Shown here piece by piece: positions 8,812 to 17,243 of a DNA stretch of 64,000 nt (position 1 is the stretch's first letter; each line of letters begins with the position of its first letter). Origin of the DNA: Mucilaginibacter pineti (GTDB lineage: Bacteria; Bacteroidota; Bacteroidia; Sphingobacteriales; Sphingobacteriaceae); assembly GCF_900101875.1 (NCBI RefSeq), contig NZ_FNAI01000002.1, forward strand, positions 1 through 64,000, written 5' to 3'. Under the pieces are notes generated by a model. It was not told the origin of the DNA. It searched no databases and saw only the letters and a program-made list of their open reading frames with translations. The position numbers and the translations under genes were made by a program.

Positions 8812-9567
8812 ATGATAACGGCAATTATAATTGATGATGAACCATCAAACATCGAAAACCTGTGGGCTTTGCTTCAAAAGCATTGCCCGCAGGTTAATGT
8901 ATTTGCCGGCGCGGGCGATGTGGCAACTGCCGAGAAGCAGATCAGCCAGCACCAGCCCGATCTGCTGTTCCTGGATATTCAGCTAAAGGACGAAACCGGG
9001 TTCGATTTGTTAAAGTTGCTGCCGGTAAAGAACTTCGAGGTGATATTTGTAACCGCCTTTGACCATTACGGCATACAGGCCATAAAATACGCCGCCCTTG
9101 ATTACCTGCTGAAACCCGTTGATATTGATGAGCTTACCCAGGCCGTTGCCAAAGCCGAACTAAAGGTAAAGAGCAGACAAAGCAACCAGCAACTTGAATT
9201 TTTGATCAGTAATTTAAAAAAGGACGACGCGCCGCTTTTAAAAATTGCCCTGCCGCAGCAAAAGGAAATAAGGTACGTGCTGGTTAGCAATATCATTCGC
9301 TGCGAAGCCGACGACACCTACACCTTTTTCTTTTTAAACGACGGCGACAAGATCCTGGTATCAAAACCCCTAAAAGAATACGCCGATCTGCTGCAGCCTA
9401 ACGGATTTTTACGTACCCATCAAAGTCATTTGGTGAACGTTAGCCACATCCGCAGCTGGCTTAAGGAAGATGGCGGAACCCTGCAAATGGAGGACGGCAG
9501 TAAAGTCCCCGTATCAAAACCCAACCGTGAAAGGGTAAAGGCGGGGATAGCGGGGTTGTTTGTTTAG
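8812..9567 (+). CDS. LytR/AlgR-type response regulator
   Basis: This 251-residue protein has a receiver domain (about 1-120) with the acidic pair Asp8/Asp9, phosphoacceptor Asp55 in LLFLDIQ and the conserved lysine in YLLKPVD. A LytTR DNA-binding domain (about 145-245) contains RCEADDTYTFF, FLRTHQSHLVN and PVSKPNRERV. It is the partner of the kinase directly upstream. LytTR proteins usually bind short direct repeats upstream of target genes, but no target is evident here. A strong terminator lies about 210 bases downstream, after a repeat element. Confidence 0.92.
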   Translation: MITAIIIDDEPSNIENLWALLQKHCPQVNVFAGAGDVATAEKQISQHQPDLLFLDIQLKDETGFDLLKLLPVKNFEVIFVTAFDHYGIQAIKYAALDYLLKPVDIDELTQAVAKAELKVKSRQSNQQLEFLISNLKKDDAPLLKIALPQQKEIRYVLVSNIIRCEADDTYTFFFLNDGDKILVSKPLKEYADLLQPNGFLRTHQSHLVNVSHIRSWLKEDGGTLQMEDGSKVPVSKPNRERVKAGIAGLFV

Positions 9568-9608
9568 GGTGTATAAGCTTCATAAGAGCAGTGTGCTATT
9601 CAAATAAG

Positions 9609-9746
9609 TTTGTCATTTCAATACGAGGAACGAGTGAGAAACTATCTCTTGAGCGATAGCGAAAAATCTTATGCGGTATTAAAAGGCGCTATGCTTATCC
9701 GATATGTATGAAGTATAAGATTTCTCCCTGCGGTCGAAATGACAAC
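9609..9746. repeat. GTCATTTC inverted-repeat element
   Basis: The outer arms TTTGTCATTTC and GAAATGACAA bracket about 115 bases. Imperfect inner complementarity exists between AAATCTTATGC and GTATAAGATTTC. It belongs to the same style as the elements at 28138-28233, 28268-28366, 30293-30387 and 41968-42050. No coding sense was seen. Confidence 0.55.
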
Positions 9747-9774
9747 CTTATTATTAGTATTAATTAAAAATCAC

Positions 9775-9811
9775 AAAAGGCTGGTTATTTTAAAATAGCC
9801 GGCCTTTTTTT
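9775..9811 (+). terminator. Strong intrinsic terminator before the dcw cluster
   Basis: AAGGCTGGTTATTTT pairs with AAAATAGCCGGCCTT through 15 bp with two G-U wobbles, followed by a run of seven Ts. It closes the two-component operon and isolates the division cluster that starts about 160 bases later. Confidence 0.8.
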
Positions 9812-9900
9812 GTGTATCTGCCCTAAATATCGCTAACCCCCTGCTGCCTAAAAACTTATAACCGCGCCAAAATAAGCCCAAAAATGTTGAAAACTTTTTG

Positions 9901-9930
9901 GTGGTAGATTGTGGTAAATTGTGGTAAAAG
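9901..9930 (+). promoter_or_regulatory. Putative MraZ operator: three tandem 10-bp GTGGTA boxes
   Basis: Three direct repeats lie head to tail: GTGGTAGATT (9901-9910), GTGGTAAATT (9911-9920) and GTGGTAAAAG (9921-9930). MraZ of other bacteria binds tandem G-rich boxes with 10-bp spacing in its own promoter, so this is the expected autoregulatory site. It begins 70 bases before the ATG chosen for mraZ. Binding is inferred. Confidence 0.75.
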
Positions 9931-9970
9931 AAAATTACTTTTACTCATTAAATTAAGCCATAGTCATATA

Positions 9971-10435
9971 ATGTCTCATTTAACAGGAGAATTTAATTGT
10001 AAACTGGATGCCAAAGGGCGGATGATGATCCCTGCAGGCCTCAAAATTCAGCTTCCCGAAGCTGAAAAGGAGGGCCTTATGATCAATCGCGGCCTGGAAA
10101 AGTATCTGGCTATTTACACTAAATCTGAATGGGACAAAAGACTTGACGAATTAAGCAAACTTAACGAATACGACAGACAAAATAACCGCTTTGTAAGGTA
10201 TTTCATGGGTGGCGCAACACCGCTCATCCCAGATTCTACCGGCCGGGTGCTGTTACCAAAGTCGCTGCTTGATTTTGCAGGCATAGGTACCGATGTGGTA
10301 TTAACCTGTATGTTAAACAAAATTGAGGTTTGGGATAAGGCTGCCCATACCGAGATGATAAACAACGAGCCTGATAATTTTGCGGAACTGGCCGAAGCGG
10401 TAATGGGTAATAAGGCAGGGAGGATAAATGAGTGA
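9971..10435 (+). CDS. mraZ: Transcriptional regulator MraZ
   Basis: This 154-residue protein consists of two SpoVT/AbrB-like half domains marked by LDAKGRMMIPAGL and DSTGRVLLPKSLL. MraZ is a ring-forming DNA-binding protein that represses or tunes the dcw operon. An upstream in-frame GTG at 9911 would add 20 residues, but that codon lies within the tandem operator boxes. The ATG at 9971 gives the conserved N-terminus MSHLTGEF, so I choose it. No clear Shine-Dalgarno sequence is present, as is usual in this phylum. The 3' end overlaps rsmH by 8 bases. Confidence 0.93.
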   Translation: MSHLTGEFNCKLDAKGRMMIPAGLKIQLPEAEKEGLMINRGLEKYLAIYTKSEWDKRLDELSKLNEYDRQNNRFVRYFMGGATPLIPDSTGRVLLPKSLLDFAGIGTDVVLTCMLNKIEVWDKAAHTEMINNEPDNFAELAEAVMGNKAGRINE

Positions 10436-11330
10436 GTACCATGTACCGGTAATGCTGGCCGAATGTATTGAAGGCTTAAACATCAAAAAGGATGGAACCT
10501 ATGTTGATGTAACCTTTGGCGGCGGCGGTCACTCGCGCGAAATTATGAAGCACCTGGGGCCCGATGGTCAGTTGCTGGCTTTTGACCAGGATGCCGATGC
10601 GCAGCAAAATATAATTGACGACGATCGTTTTGTTTTTATCGATCAGAATTTTCGTTACCTGAAAAACTTTTGCCGCCTGCATGGTGCTATCCCCGTTGAT
10701 GGGATCCTGGCCGATCTGGGTGTTTCATCGTACCAGTTTGACCAGGCCGAGCGCGGGTTTTCCATTCGCTTTGATGCCGAACTGGATATGCGCATGAATC
10801 AGCTTGGTGATCTTACGGCTAAGGATGTAGTAAATAATTATACCGGTGCCGAACTGCACCGCATTTTTGGAATATACGGCGAAATTCAAAACGCCAAATC
10901 ACTGGCCGAAACAATTGTTACCGCAAGGCTTAACGCCCCTATAGTAACCATTGCCGATTTAAAGAATGCCATTATTAACCGTATACCAAAAGGCAAAGAA
11001 AATAAATACCTGGCGCAAGTGTTCCAGGCTTTACGCATAGAGGTTAACCAGGAGCTGGAAGCCCTTAAAGAGTTTTTAGTACAGGCGGCAGATGTGCTGG
11101 CTGTTGGCGGCAGGTTGGTAGTAATGTCATACCACTCGCTGGAAGACAGGCTGGTGAAAAACTTCATCGCCAAAGGCAAATTCAGCGGCGAGGTAGAAAA
11201 AGATCTATACGGAAATAACAACCGGCCGCTTGATGCGGTAAGCCGCGGGGCCATAACGGCATCGGCAGATGAGATAAGTAATAATAACAGGGCACGCAGT
11301 GCTAAATTAAGAATAGCTGTAAAAAAATGA
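10428..11330 (+). CDS. rsmH: 16S rRNA m4C1402 methyltransferase RsmH
   Basis: This 300-residue protein is full length for RsmH (MraW). It starts YHVPVMLAECIEGL, carries the SAM-binding loop DVTFGGGGHS, then ILADLGVSSYQ and the late SYHSLEDR motif. It N4-methylates C1402 in the decoding centre of 16S rRNA. It is always the neighbour of mraZ at the head of the dcw cluster, and here it overlaps mraZ by 8 bases and the next gene by 4 (ATGA), indicating translational coupling. Confidence 0.96.
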   Translation: MSEYHVPVMLAECIEGLNIKKDGTYVDVTFGGGGHSREIMKHLGPDGQLLAFDQDADAQQNIIDDDRFVFIDQNFRYLKNFCRLHGAIPVDGILADLGVSSYQFDQAERGFSIRFDAELDMRMNQLGDLTAKDVVNNYTGAELHRIFGIYGEIQNAKSLAETIVTARLNAPIVTIADLKNAIINRIPKGKENKYLAQVFQALRIEVNQELEALKEFLVQAADVLAVGGRLVVMSYHSLEDRLVKNFIAKGKFSGEVEKDLYGNNNRPLDAVSRGAITASADEISNNNRARSAKLRIAVKK

Positions 11331-11737
11331 CCAATCGTTTACGTACAGAAATTCAGGACGAAGAAATTGAACAAGAAATTGTTGTGGAAGAAAAGCGCCC
11401 GCGCGAAATTCCCGATAATTTTTTTACGCAGTTTTTTTCAAGAAAGTTTATCAGTACCGAGCGGGCTACCAACGCCCTGCCGTTTGTGTTGTTTATTGCC
11501 TTTTTAGGCATGGTGTATATTGGTAATATGCACCTTGCCGAAAAAACCATTCGCCAGATTGATGTTTTAAACAGGGACGTAAGGGAGCGCGGCTGGGATT
11601 TTAAAACCAGCAAGGCCGATATGGCCTTTAAAAGCACCTTAACAGAAGTTGCCAAGCGTGCTGATACATTGGGCATCAGACAATCTGTTGATCCGCCAAG
11701 AAAAGTAACAGTGAAGGAGGCAGAGGATGGGAATTAG
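11327..11737 (+). CDS. ftsL: FtsL-like cell division protein
   Basis: This 136-residue protein has one membrane segment near residues 45-65 (ALPFVLFIAFLGMVYIG). The N-terminus is charged and cytoplasmic, and the periplasmic helix (about 68-125) has a coiled-coil look. That topology and its place between rsmH and ftsI identify the FtsL position, although sequence identity to enterobacterial FtsL is low. FtsL joins FtsQ and FtsB to activate FtsW and FtsI at the septum. It overlaps ftsI by 11 bases. The symbol rests on position and topology. Confidence 0.8.
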   Translation: MTNRLRTEIQDEEIEQEIVVEEKRPREIPDNFFTQFFSRKFISTERATNALPFVLFIAFLGMVYIGNMHLAEKTIRQIDVLNRDVRERGWDFKTSKADMAFKSTLTEVAKRADTLGIRQSVDPPRKVTVKEAEDGN

Positions 11738-13835
11738 GACCAATATACTTTTAAGGGTGTATATCGCTTTCGGGCTGATATTGTTTTTCGCGCTGGCGGT
11801 AGTGATACAGCTTTGCCGTGTGCAGTTTGTACAAGGCAAAAAGTGGAAAGCGATGGCCGTAAGTCTATCGGCCCAGTACCAAACGGTTGAGGCCGCAAGG
11901 GGTAATATATTTTCTTCGGATGGTAGTTTGTTAGCTACATCCGTACCGGAGTATGAGTTGCACATGGATATGCTGGCCGGCGGTATTGCTGTTGATAGCG
12001 TATTTAATGATAATGTTGATATACTGGCCGCCAACCTGTCTGCCATGTATGGCGACAGGAGTGCCCGCGATTATTCAAGGGTATTGCGTGCGGCCCGTAA
12101 TGAAGGTTCGCGCTACCAATTGTTAAGGCGTAAGGTAACTTACCAGGAACTGAAGAAAATTCGCGAGTTCCCGATTTTTAAATCGCGCAAAACAAAAAAC
12201 TGCCTGATAGTTATTCAGCAAAACAGGCGTATAAGGCCTTTCCGTTCGTTAGCGGCGCGTACCATTGGTTACAAAAACGAAAACGTTAACAATGCCGTAG
12301 GGCTTGAAGGCGCTTATTCGTCATACATAAACGGCGAAAGCGGCAGGCGTTTAATGCAGCGTATTCCCGGCGGTACCTGGATGCCGGTTAACGACGATGA
12401 AGAAATAGCAGCAAAAGAGGGTGCCGATATTATATCAACCATCAACGTAAACTACCAGGAAATTGCGCAGGCTGCATTATTGAGGCAACTGGATTCAAGC
12501 GCGGCCGATCATGGTTGTGTAGTGCTGATGGAAGTTGCCACCGGCGAAGTTAGGGCCATTGCCAATTTTACCCGCACAAAGGAGGGTACCTACGAGGAAA
12601 AAATGAACTACGCCATCAGCAATGCTATTGACCCGGGTTCAACCTTTAAGTTGGCTTCGTACATGACCATGCTTGATCAGCATAAACTGGATACCAGCAC
12701 TATAATAAATGCCGAAGGTGGCAGATATAAATTCCCCAAAGGACCAACCATTACCGATACCGAGCATGACAACTATGAAATGAGTGTTAAGCGCGCGTTC
12801 GAGGAATCATCAAACGTAGCGGCAGCGAAATTGGTGTTCAGCAATTACAAGGATAATCCATGGCAGTTCATCAATAAGCTGTACAGCTATCATTTAAATG
12901 AAAAGTTGAAGCTGCAGATTCACGGCGAGGGGCAACCGGTAATTAAAAATCCGTCAAACCGCAGCTGGAATAAGAACTATACCCTGCCCGAAATGGCATA
13001 CGGTTATGAAATGAACCTTACCCCGCTGCAAATGCTGGCATTTTACAATTCGGTAGCCAATAACGGCAAACTGATAGCGCCAATTTTTGTAAAGGAGATC
13101 CGCAGGATGGGTAACACCATCGAGCAGTTTCAGGCAAGGGTTATTACCGAAAAAGTATGTTCGGATGTTACACTTGGCAAAGTAAGGGGCATGCTTGAGG
13201 GAGTGGTACTTAACGGTACGGGTAAAAACGTTATCAAAAATAAACTATACAGCGTGGCCGGTAAAACCGGTACGGCGCAGGTAGCTAACGGCACAAAAGG
13301 TTATAAGGACAAAAAATACCAGGCCTCTTTTTGCGGTTATTTCCCTGCCGATCATCCAAAATACTCGATGATAGTGGTAATTAATAACCCTACAAGAGGA
13401 GCGTATCTGGCTGCAAAGGTAGCTGGTCCGGTTTTCAGGGCTGTTGCCGATAGGGTTTATGCCAATGATATGGAGATCAACCAATCTCCACCGGCAAACA
13501 TAGTGGGTAACACCACCATGCCAAAGGTAAAACAAGGCAACATGAAAGCCCTGAAACAGGTTTACAGTAAGCTGGGTGTAAAACAATTATACGCATCGGC
13601 AAATGCGCGCGGCAACGGGATTGATACCAGCAACGGTATCCCGTTTGAAGAAGTTAAATATAAAGAAGGTACAGTACCCGGTGTAACAGGGATGGGACTT
13701 AGCGATGCCCTTTATGTATTGGGTAACGCGGGTTATAAAGTAACGGTACGCGGCAGCGGCGTAGTAACCACACAATCGGTTACCGGCGGCAGCTCAATAC
13801 CAAGGGGATCACGTATAACAATTGAACTGCAATGA
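11727..13835 (+). CDS. ftsI: Septal transpeptidase FtsI (PBP3) with PASTA domain
   Basis: This 702-residue protein has an N-terminal membrane anchor (about 10-30), a dimerisation/pedestal region and a transpeptidase domain with all three signatures: STFK (Ser305, Lys308), SSN (361-363) and KTGTA (from Lys513). It crosslinks septal peptidoglycan together with FtsW. A C-terminal extension from about residue 645 (TVPGVTGMGLSDALYVLG) is a PASTA domain. E. coli FtsI (588 residues) lacks it, whereas Gram-positive and many Bacteroidota homologues have it. The stop codon overlaps the murE start by 4 bases. Confidence 0.95.
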   Translation: MGIRTNILLRVYIAFGLILFFALAVVIQLCRVQFVQGKKWKAMAVSLSAQYQTVEAARGNIFSSDGSLLATSVPEYELHMDMLAGGIAVDSVFNDNVDILAANLSAMYGDRSARDYSRVLRAARNEGSRYQLLRRKVTYQELKKIREFPIFKSRKTKNCLIVIQQNRRIRPFRSLAARTIGYKNENVNNAVGLEGAYSSYINGESGRRLMQRIPGGTWMPVNDDEEIAAKEGADIISTINVNYQEIAQAALLRQLDSSAADHGCVVLMEVATGEVRAIANFTRTKEGTYEEKMNYAISNAIDPGSTFKLASYMTMLDQHKLDTSTIINAEGGRYKFPKGPTITDTEHDNYEMSVKRAFEESSNVAAAKLVFSNYKDNPWQFINKLYSYHLNEKLKLQIHGEGQPVIKNPSNRSWNKNYTLPEMAYGYEMNLTPLQMLAFYNSVANNGKLIAPIFVKEIRRMGNTIEQFQARVITEKVCSDVTLGKVRGMLEGVVLNGTGKNVIKNKLYSVAGKTGTAQVANGTKGYKDKKYQASFCGYFPADHPKYSMIVVINNPTRGAYLAAKVAGPVFRAVADRVYANDMEINQSPPANIVGNTTMPKVKQGNMKALKQVYSKLGVKQLYASANARGNGIDTSNGIPFEEVKYKEGTVPGVTGMGLSDALYVLGNAGYKVTVRGSGVVTTQSVTGGSSIPRGSRITIELQ

Positions 13836-15292
13836 AGTATTTAAGCGATATAATTGAAGGCCTGGCCTTCACCGAGCTGCAGGGCAGTGCCGATGTGGAA
13901 ATCACTTCGGTAACTTTTGATTCGCGCAAGGTAACCGCGGGAACCTTGTTCGTAGCCGTAAAAGGTACCCTTGTTGATGGGCACGATTATATTGAACAGG
14001 CCGTAAAAAATGGCGCTATTGCCGTTATTTGCGAAGACCTGCCCGCCCATACAGCCAACGAAGTTGATTTTTTAATGGTGGCCGATTCTGCAAAAGCGTT
14101 AAGTCTTGTGGCTGCAAACTTCTACGATAATCCATCGGCACAATTGAAGCTGGTTGGGGTAACAGGTACCAATGGTAAAACCACTATTGCTACACTATTA
14201 TACCAGTTATTCAGAAATCTGGGATATAAATGCGGCTTGTTATCAACCGTAGAAAACCAGATAAACGGAACCGTAATAGCATCAACCCATACCACGCCCG
14301 ATCCTGTTGAACTTAATAGTTTGCTTGACGAAATGGTGGCCCAGGGTTGCGATTATTGCTTTATGGAAGTAAGCTCGCACGCCATAGCACAGCATCGCGT
14401 AGCAAACCTGCATTTTTCTGGCGGGGTGTTCAGTAACCTTACGCATGACCATCTTGATTACCATAAAACATTTGATAGCTATTTAAAAGCCAAGAAAACG
14501 TTTTTTGATAACCTGCCAAAAAGCGCCTTCGCCCTTACCAATAGCGACGATAAGAACGGTAATGTAATGCTGCAAAATACGCAGGCCCATAAAAAAACCT
14601 ACGGATTGAAAAGCATGGCCGACTATAAGGCCCGCATCCTGGAAAATCAGTTTGGTGGCTTGTTGTTGCATATCGACAGTGAAGAAGTTTGGTTTAAAAT
14701 GGTAGGCACATTCAACGCCTATAATTTACTGGCCGTGTATGCTACCGCTATGTTATTAGAGCAGGATAAAGCTAAAGTGCTAACCAGCCTGAGCAAACTT
14801 ACCGGTGCCGAAGGCAGGTTTGAATACATTGTTGCCCCAAACAAGGTAATAGGTATTGTTGATTATGCCCACACGCCAGATGCCGTACAAAACGTACTGA
14901 GCACCATTCACGATATCCGCAAGGGAACCGAAAAGGTAATTACGGTTATTGGCTGCGGCGGCGACAGGGATAAAACCAAACGCCCAATTATGGCCCGTGT
15001 TGCTTGCGAGTGGAGCGATAAGGTGATCCTTACCGCAGATAATCCAAGATCAGAAGATCCCGCGCAGATCATCAAGGATATGGAAGAGGGTGTTGACCCG
15101 GCATTTAAACGCCATACCGTAAACATTATTGACAGGAGGGAAGCCATTAAAACGGCCTGCCTGCTTGCCAAACCCGGCGATATTATACTGATAGCCGGCA
15201 AGGGACACGAAAAATACCAGGAAATAAACGGAGTGAAAAATCACTTTGATGATATGGAAGAACTGGAAGAACAATTTAAAGAAATGTTGTAG
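13832..15292 (+). CDS. murE: UDP-MurNAc-L-Ala-D-Glu:meso-DAP ligase MurE
   Basis: This 486-residue Mur ligase has the three-domain layout: an N-terminal UDP-binding domain, an ATP-binding domain with GTNGKTT (residues 112-118), and a C-terminal domain. The DNPR motif at 403-406 marks enzymes that add meso-diaminopimelate rather than lysine, so the wall is predicted to be DAP-type. This agrees with dapA elsewhere in the window. The stop codon lies at the edge of the short-word repeat array that precedes the inserted four-helix-bundle gene. Confidence 0.96.
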   Translation: MKYLSDIIEGLAFTELQGSADVEITSVTFDSRKVTAGTLFVAVKGTLVDGHDYIEQAVKNGAIAVICEDLPAHTANEVDFLMVADSAKALSLVAANFYDNPSAQLKLVGVTGTNGKTTIATLLYQLFRNLGYKCGLLSTVENQINGTVIASTHTTPDPVELNSLLDEMVAQGCDYCFMEVSSHAIAQHRVANLHFSGGVFSNLTHDHLDYHKTFDSYLKAKKTFFDNLPKSAFALTNSDDKNGNVMLQNTQAHKKTYGLKSMADYKARILENQFGGLLLHIDSEEVWFKMVGTFNAYNLLAVYATAMLLEQDKAKVLTSLSKLTGAEGRFEYIVAPNKVIGIVDYAHTPDAVQNVLSTIHDIRKGTEKVITVIGCGGDRDKTKRPIMARVACEWSDKVILTADNPRSEDPAQIIKDMEEGVDPAFKRHTVNIIDRREAIKTACLLAKPGDIILIAGKGHEKYQEINGVKNHFDDMEELEEQFKEML

Positions 15293-15387
15293 ATGTGCAG
15301 ATATGCAGATTATAGATGTGCAGATTTCAAATTTCAGATGTGCAGATTATAGATGTGCAAATTTCAAATTTCAGATGTGCAGATTTT
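15291..15387 (+). repeat. Array of AGATGTGCAGAT words, left of the four-helix gene
   Basis: At least five copies of AGATGTGCA(G/A)A(T/T) lie between 15291 and 15387, alternating with ATTTCA, ATTATAG and TTTCAAATTTC linkers. The array begins one base before the end of the murE stop codon. Its reverse complement appears at 15853-15897, beyond the four-helix gene. The same word occurs at 18621-18666 and 28045-28084. The spacing is irregular, so it is not a CRISPR. Confidence 0.75.
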
Positions 15388-15447
15388 AAATTTTAAATGA
15401 GAAGGATTAGTGAGAAAGGGATGATAAATAAATGAATTGAATAAAGA

Positions 15448-15789
15448 ATGAGTGATAGGCCTAACCTGATTTTGGATCTGACATTTGAGTTTTCATTGAA
15501 GATAATTGGTTTTACCGAGAAGCTTGAGGCTCAAAGAAAGTTCAATATGGCAAATCAGCTTTTCAGTAGCGGCACATCAATAGGAGCGAATGTTTGTGAG
15601 GCGCAGGGCGCGCAAAGTAAAAGTGATTTTAAACATAAATGTAAAATAGCATACAAAGAAGCCGAAGAAACAAGATACTGGTTAATGTTATGTCAAAAAG
15701 CAGAAAGCTATCCATTTGATGAATCGATGCTTACCGATATACAATCAATAGTAAAAGTTTTAGGAAAGATTATATCATCAACTAATTAA
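15448..15789 (+). CDS. Four-helix-bundle protein of the S23/IVP family
   Basis: This 113-residue protein resembles the family first found encoded in intervening sequences of 23S rRNA genes. Recognisable parts are LTFEFSLKIIGFTEKL, the middle helix with SSGTSIGANVCEAQGAQS, and the paired FKHKCKIAYKEAEETRYWL. Members form pentameric or similar four-helix bundles, and their function is unknown. A distant relative (Avd) serves diversity-generating retroelements, but no reverse transcriptase is present here. The gene interrupts an otherwise standard dcw order between murE and mraY, and inverted word arrays lie on both sides, so it may be a mobile cassette. Confidence 0.85.
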   Translation: MSDRPNLILDLTFEFSLKIIGFTEKLEAQRKFNMANQLFSSGTSIGANVCEAQGAQSKSDFKHKCKIAYKEAEETRYWLMLCQKAESYPFDESMLTDIQSIVKVLGKIISSTN

Positions 15790-15852
15790 TAATATAGCTA
15801 ACAAAAATTAACGAATTAAAAATATAAACCTGCAAGTAATCATTTTTCAATT

Positions 15853-15897
15853 GGCATATCTATAATCTGCATATCTGAAATCTGAAATCTGCACATC
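15853..15897 (-). repeat. Inverted counterpart of the GATGTGCAG array
   Basis: This stretch contains TCTATAATCTGCATATC, TGAAATCTGAAATCTGCACATC and similar words, the reverse complement of the array at 15291-15387. It ends just before the mraY start at 15907. Together the two arrays enclose the four-helix gene as inverted repeats. Confidence 0.7.
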
Positions 15898-15906
15898 AAA
15901 AAAGCA

Positions 15907-17148
15907 ATGCTTTACTACTTATTTACTTACTTAAATAAAAACTTCAGTATTCCTGGTTCGGGGGTGTTTCAGTACATCACGTTCCGTATGGCGCTGGCTG
16001 TAATAACATCGTTGCTGATAACAACAGTATATGGTCGCAGGCTTATTGATTATTTGCGGTTTAAACAAGTAGGCGAAACGGTAAGGAATTTAGGACTGGA
16101 AGGTCAAATGCAAAAATCGGGCACGCCAACAATGGGCGGACTCATCATTTTACTGGGGATCCTGGTGCCAACACTGTTGTTTGCCAAACTGGGTAACATA
16201 TACATCATCCTGATGCTGATCACCACCGTATGGCTGGGCGCTATCGGTTTTCTTGACGATTATATAAAGGTATTTAAAAAGAATAAAGAAGGCTTAGCCG
16301 GTAAGTTTAAGATCATAGGCCAGGTTGGCCTTTCGCTCATCATCGGGTGGACAATGTATTTCAATACCGACATCGTAATAAGACAGGAAGTAAAACTCCC
16401 GGTAAAGGCAGATGCGCCGGTAGATTATCATATGAAGCGCAACGTGCCGGTTTATACCCAGGATGTGCATTCTACCAAAACCACCATGCCTTTTTATAAG
16501 AACAATGAGTTTGATTACGCCAAGGTATTAAAGTTCATGGGTTCGGGATATGAGCAGTATGCGCTGGTGGTATTTCTGTTCTTCGTGATCATCATTATCA
16601 CCTTTATATCAAACGGGGCAAATATTACCGACGGGATCGACGGCCTGGCCACGGGTACATCGGCAATAATAGGGATAACGCTGGCACTGCTGGCCTATGT
16701 ATCCGGTAACATGGCCATGGCCGATTACCTGAACATTATGTTCATCCCCGATTCTGGCGAGCTGGTAATTTTTGCCGGTGCGTTTGTGGGTGCGTGTGTA
16801 GGCTTTTTGTGGTACAATTCATACCCGGCACAAGTGTTCATGGGCGATACCGGAAGTTTAGCCATAGGTGGTATCATAGCTGTTTTTGCTATCATGATTC
16901 GTAAGGAACTGATGCTGCCCGTATTGTGCGGCGTTTTTTTAGTCGAGAATTTTTCGGTTATCATACAGGTAGGCTGGTTTAAATACACCAAAAGGAAACG
17001 TGGCGAAGGTCGCAGGGTATTCCTGATGGCCCCGCTGCATCACCATTACCAGAAAAAGGGTTTCCACGAAGCAAAAATTGTAACCCGCTTTTGGATCATC
17101 GGTATACTGCTGGCCATTTTAACGGTAATAACATTGAAGTTGAGATAG
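15907..17148 (+). CDS. mraY: Phospho-N-acetylmuramoyl-pentapeptide transferase MraY
   Basis: This 413-residue polytopic membrane enzyme transfers phospho-MurNAc-pentapeptide to undecaprenyl phosphate, giving lipid I. Catalytic motifs are present: FLDDY (Asp117, Asp118), [23 protein letters not shown] and the HHHYQKKG loop. It is about 50 residues longer than E. coli MraY. The extra length lies near residues 150-206, between membrane segments, and contains a hydrophilic stretch with [20 protein letters not shown]. This should face the periplasm. The start codon follows the inverted word array directly. Confidence 0.95.
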   Translation: MLYYLFTYLNKNFSIPGSGVFQYITFRMALAVITSLLITTVYGRRLIDYLRFKQVGETVRNLGLEGQMQKSGTPTMGGLIILLGILVPTLLFAKLGNIYIILMLITTVWLGAIGFLDDYIKVFKKNKEGLAGKFKIIGQVGLSLIIGWTMYFNTDIVIRQEVKLPVKADAPVDYHMKRNVPVYTQDVHSTKTTMPFYKNNEFDYAKVLKFMGSGYEQYALVVFLFFVIIIITFISNGANITDGIDGLATGTSAIIGITLALLAYVSGNMAMADYLNIMFIPDSGELVIFAGAFVGACVGFLWYNSYPAQVFMGDTGSLAIGGIIAVFAIMIRKELMLPVLCGVFLVENFSVIIQVGWFKYTKRKRGEGRRVFLMAPLHHHYQKKGFHEAKIVTRFWIIGILLAILTVITLKLR

Positions 17149-17149
17149 C

Positions 17150-17243
17150 GGAGGAGATTCAAGAATCAAGAGATAAGAATCAAGACAAAAAGGAATAAGG
17201 AAAAAAGATAAAGGACTGATAGACAAAAGATAGTAAAGAAACA
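17150..17243. repeat. AAGAATCAAGA / AAAGGA word-repeat spacer
   Basis: The mraY-murD spacer is a purine-rich run of related words: ATTCAAGAATCAAGA, GATAAGAATCAAGAC, AAAAGGAATAAGGAAAAAAG, AAAGATAAAGGA. No hairpin with T-run and no gene was seen. Confidence 0.5.

Noticed and set aside
9911..9970. GTG start 20 codons upstream for mraZ
   Set aside because: It lies inside the tandem GTGGTA operator boxes, and the ATG at 9971 gives the conserved MraZ N-terminus.
15291..15387. CRISPR-like array
   Set aside because: The repeated word is short, the linkers are themselves repeated, spacing is irregular and no cas gene is present.
15448..15789. Avd of a diversity-generating retroelement
   Set aside because: No reverse transcriptase, template repeat or variable repeat was found nearby. 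The gene fits the general S23/IVP family.
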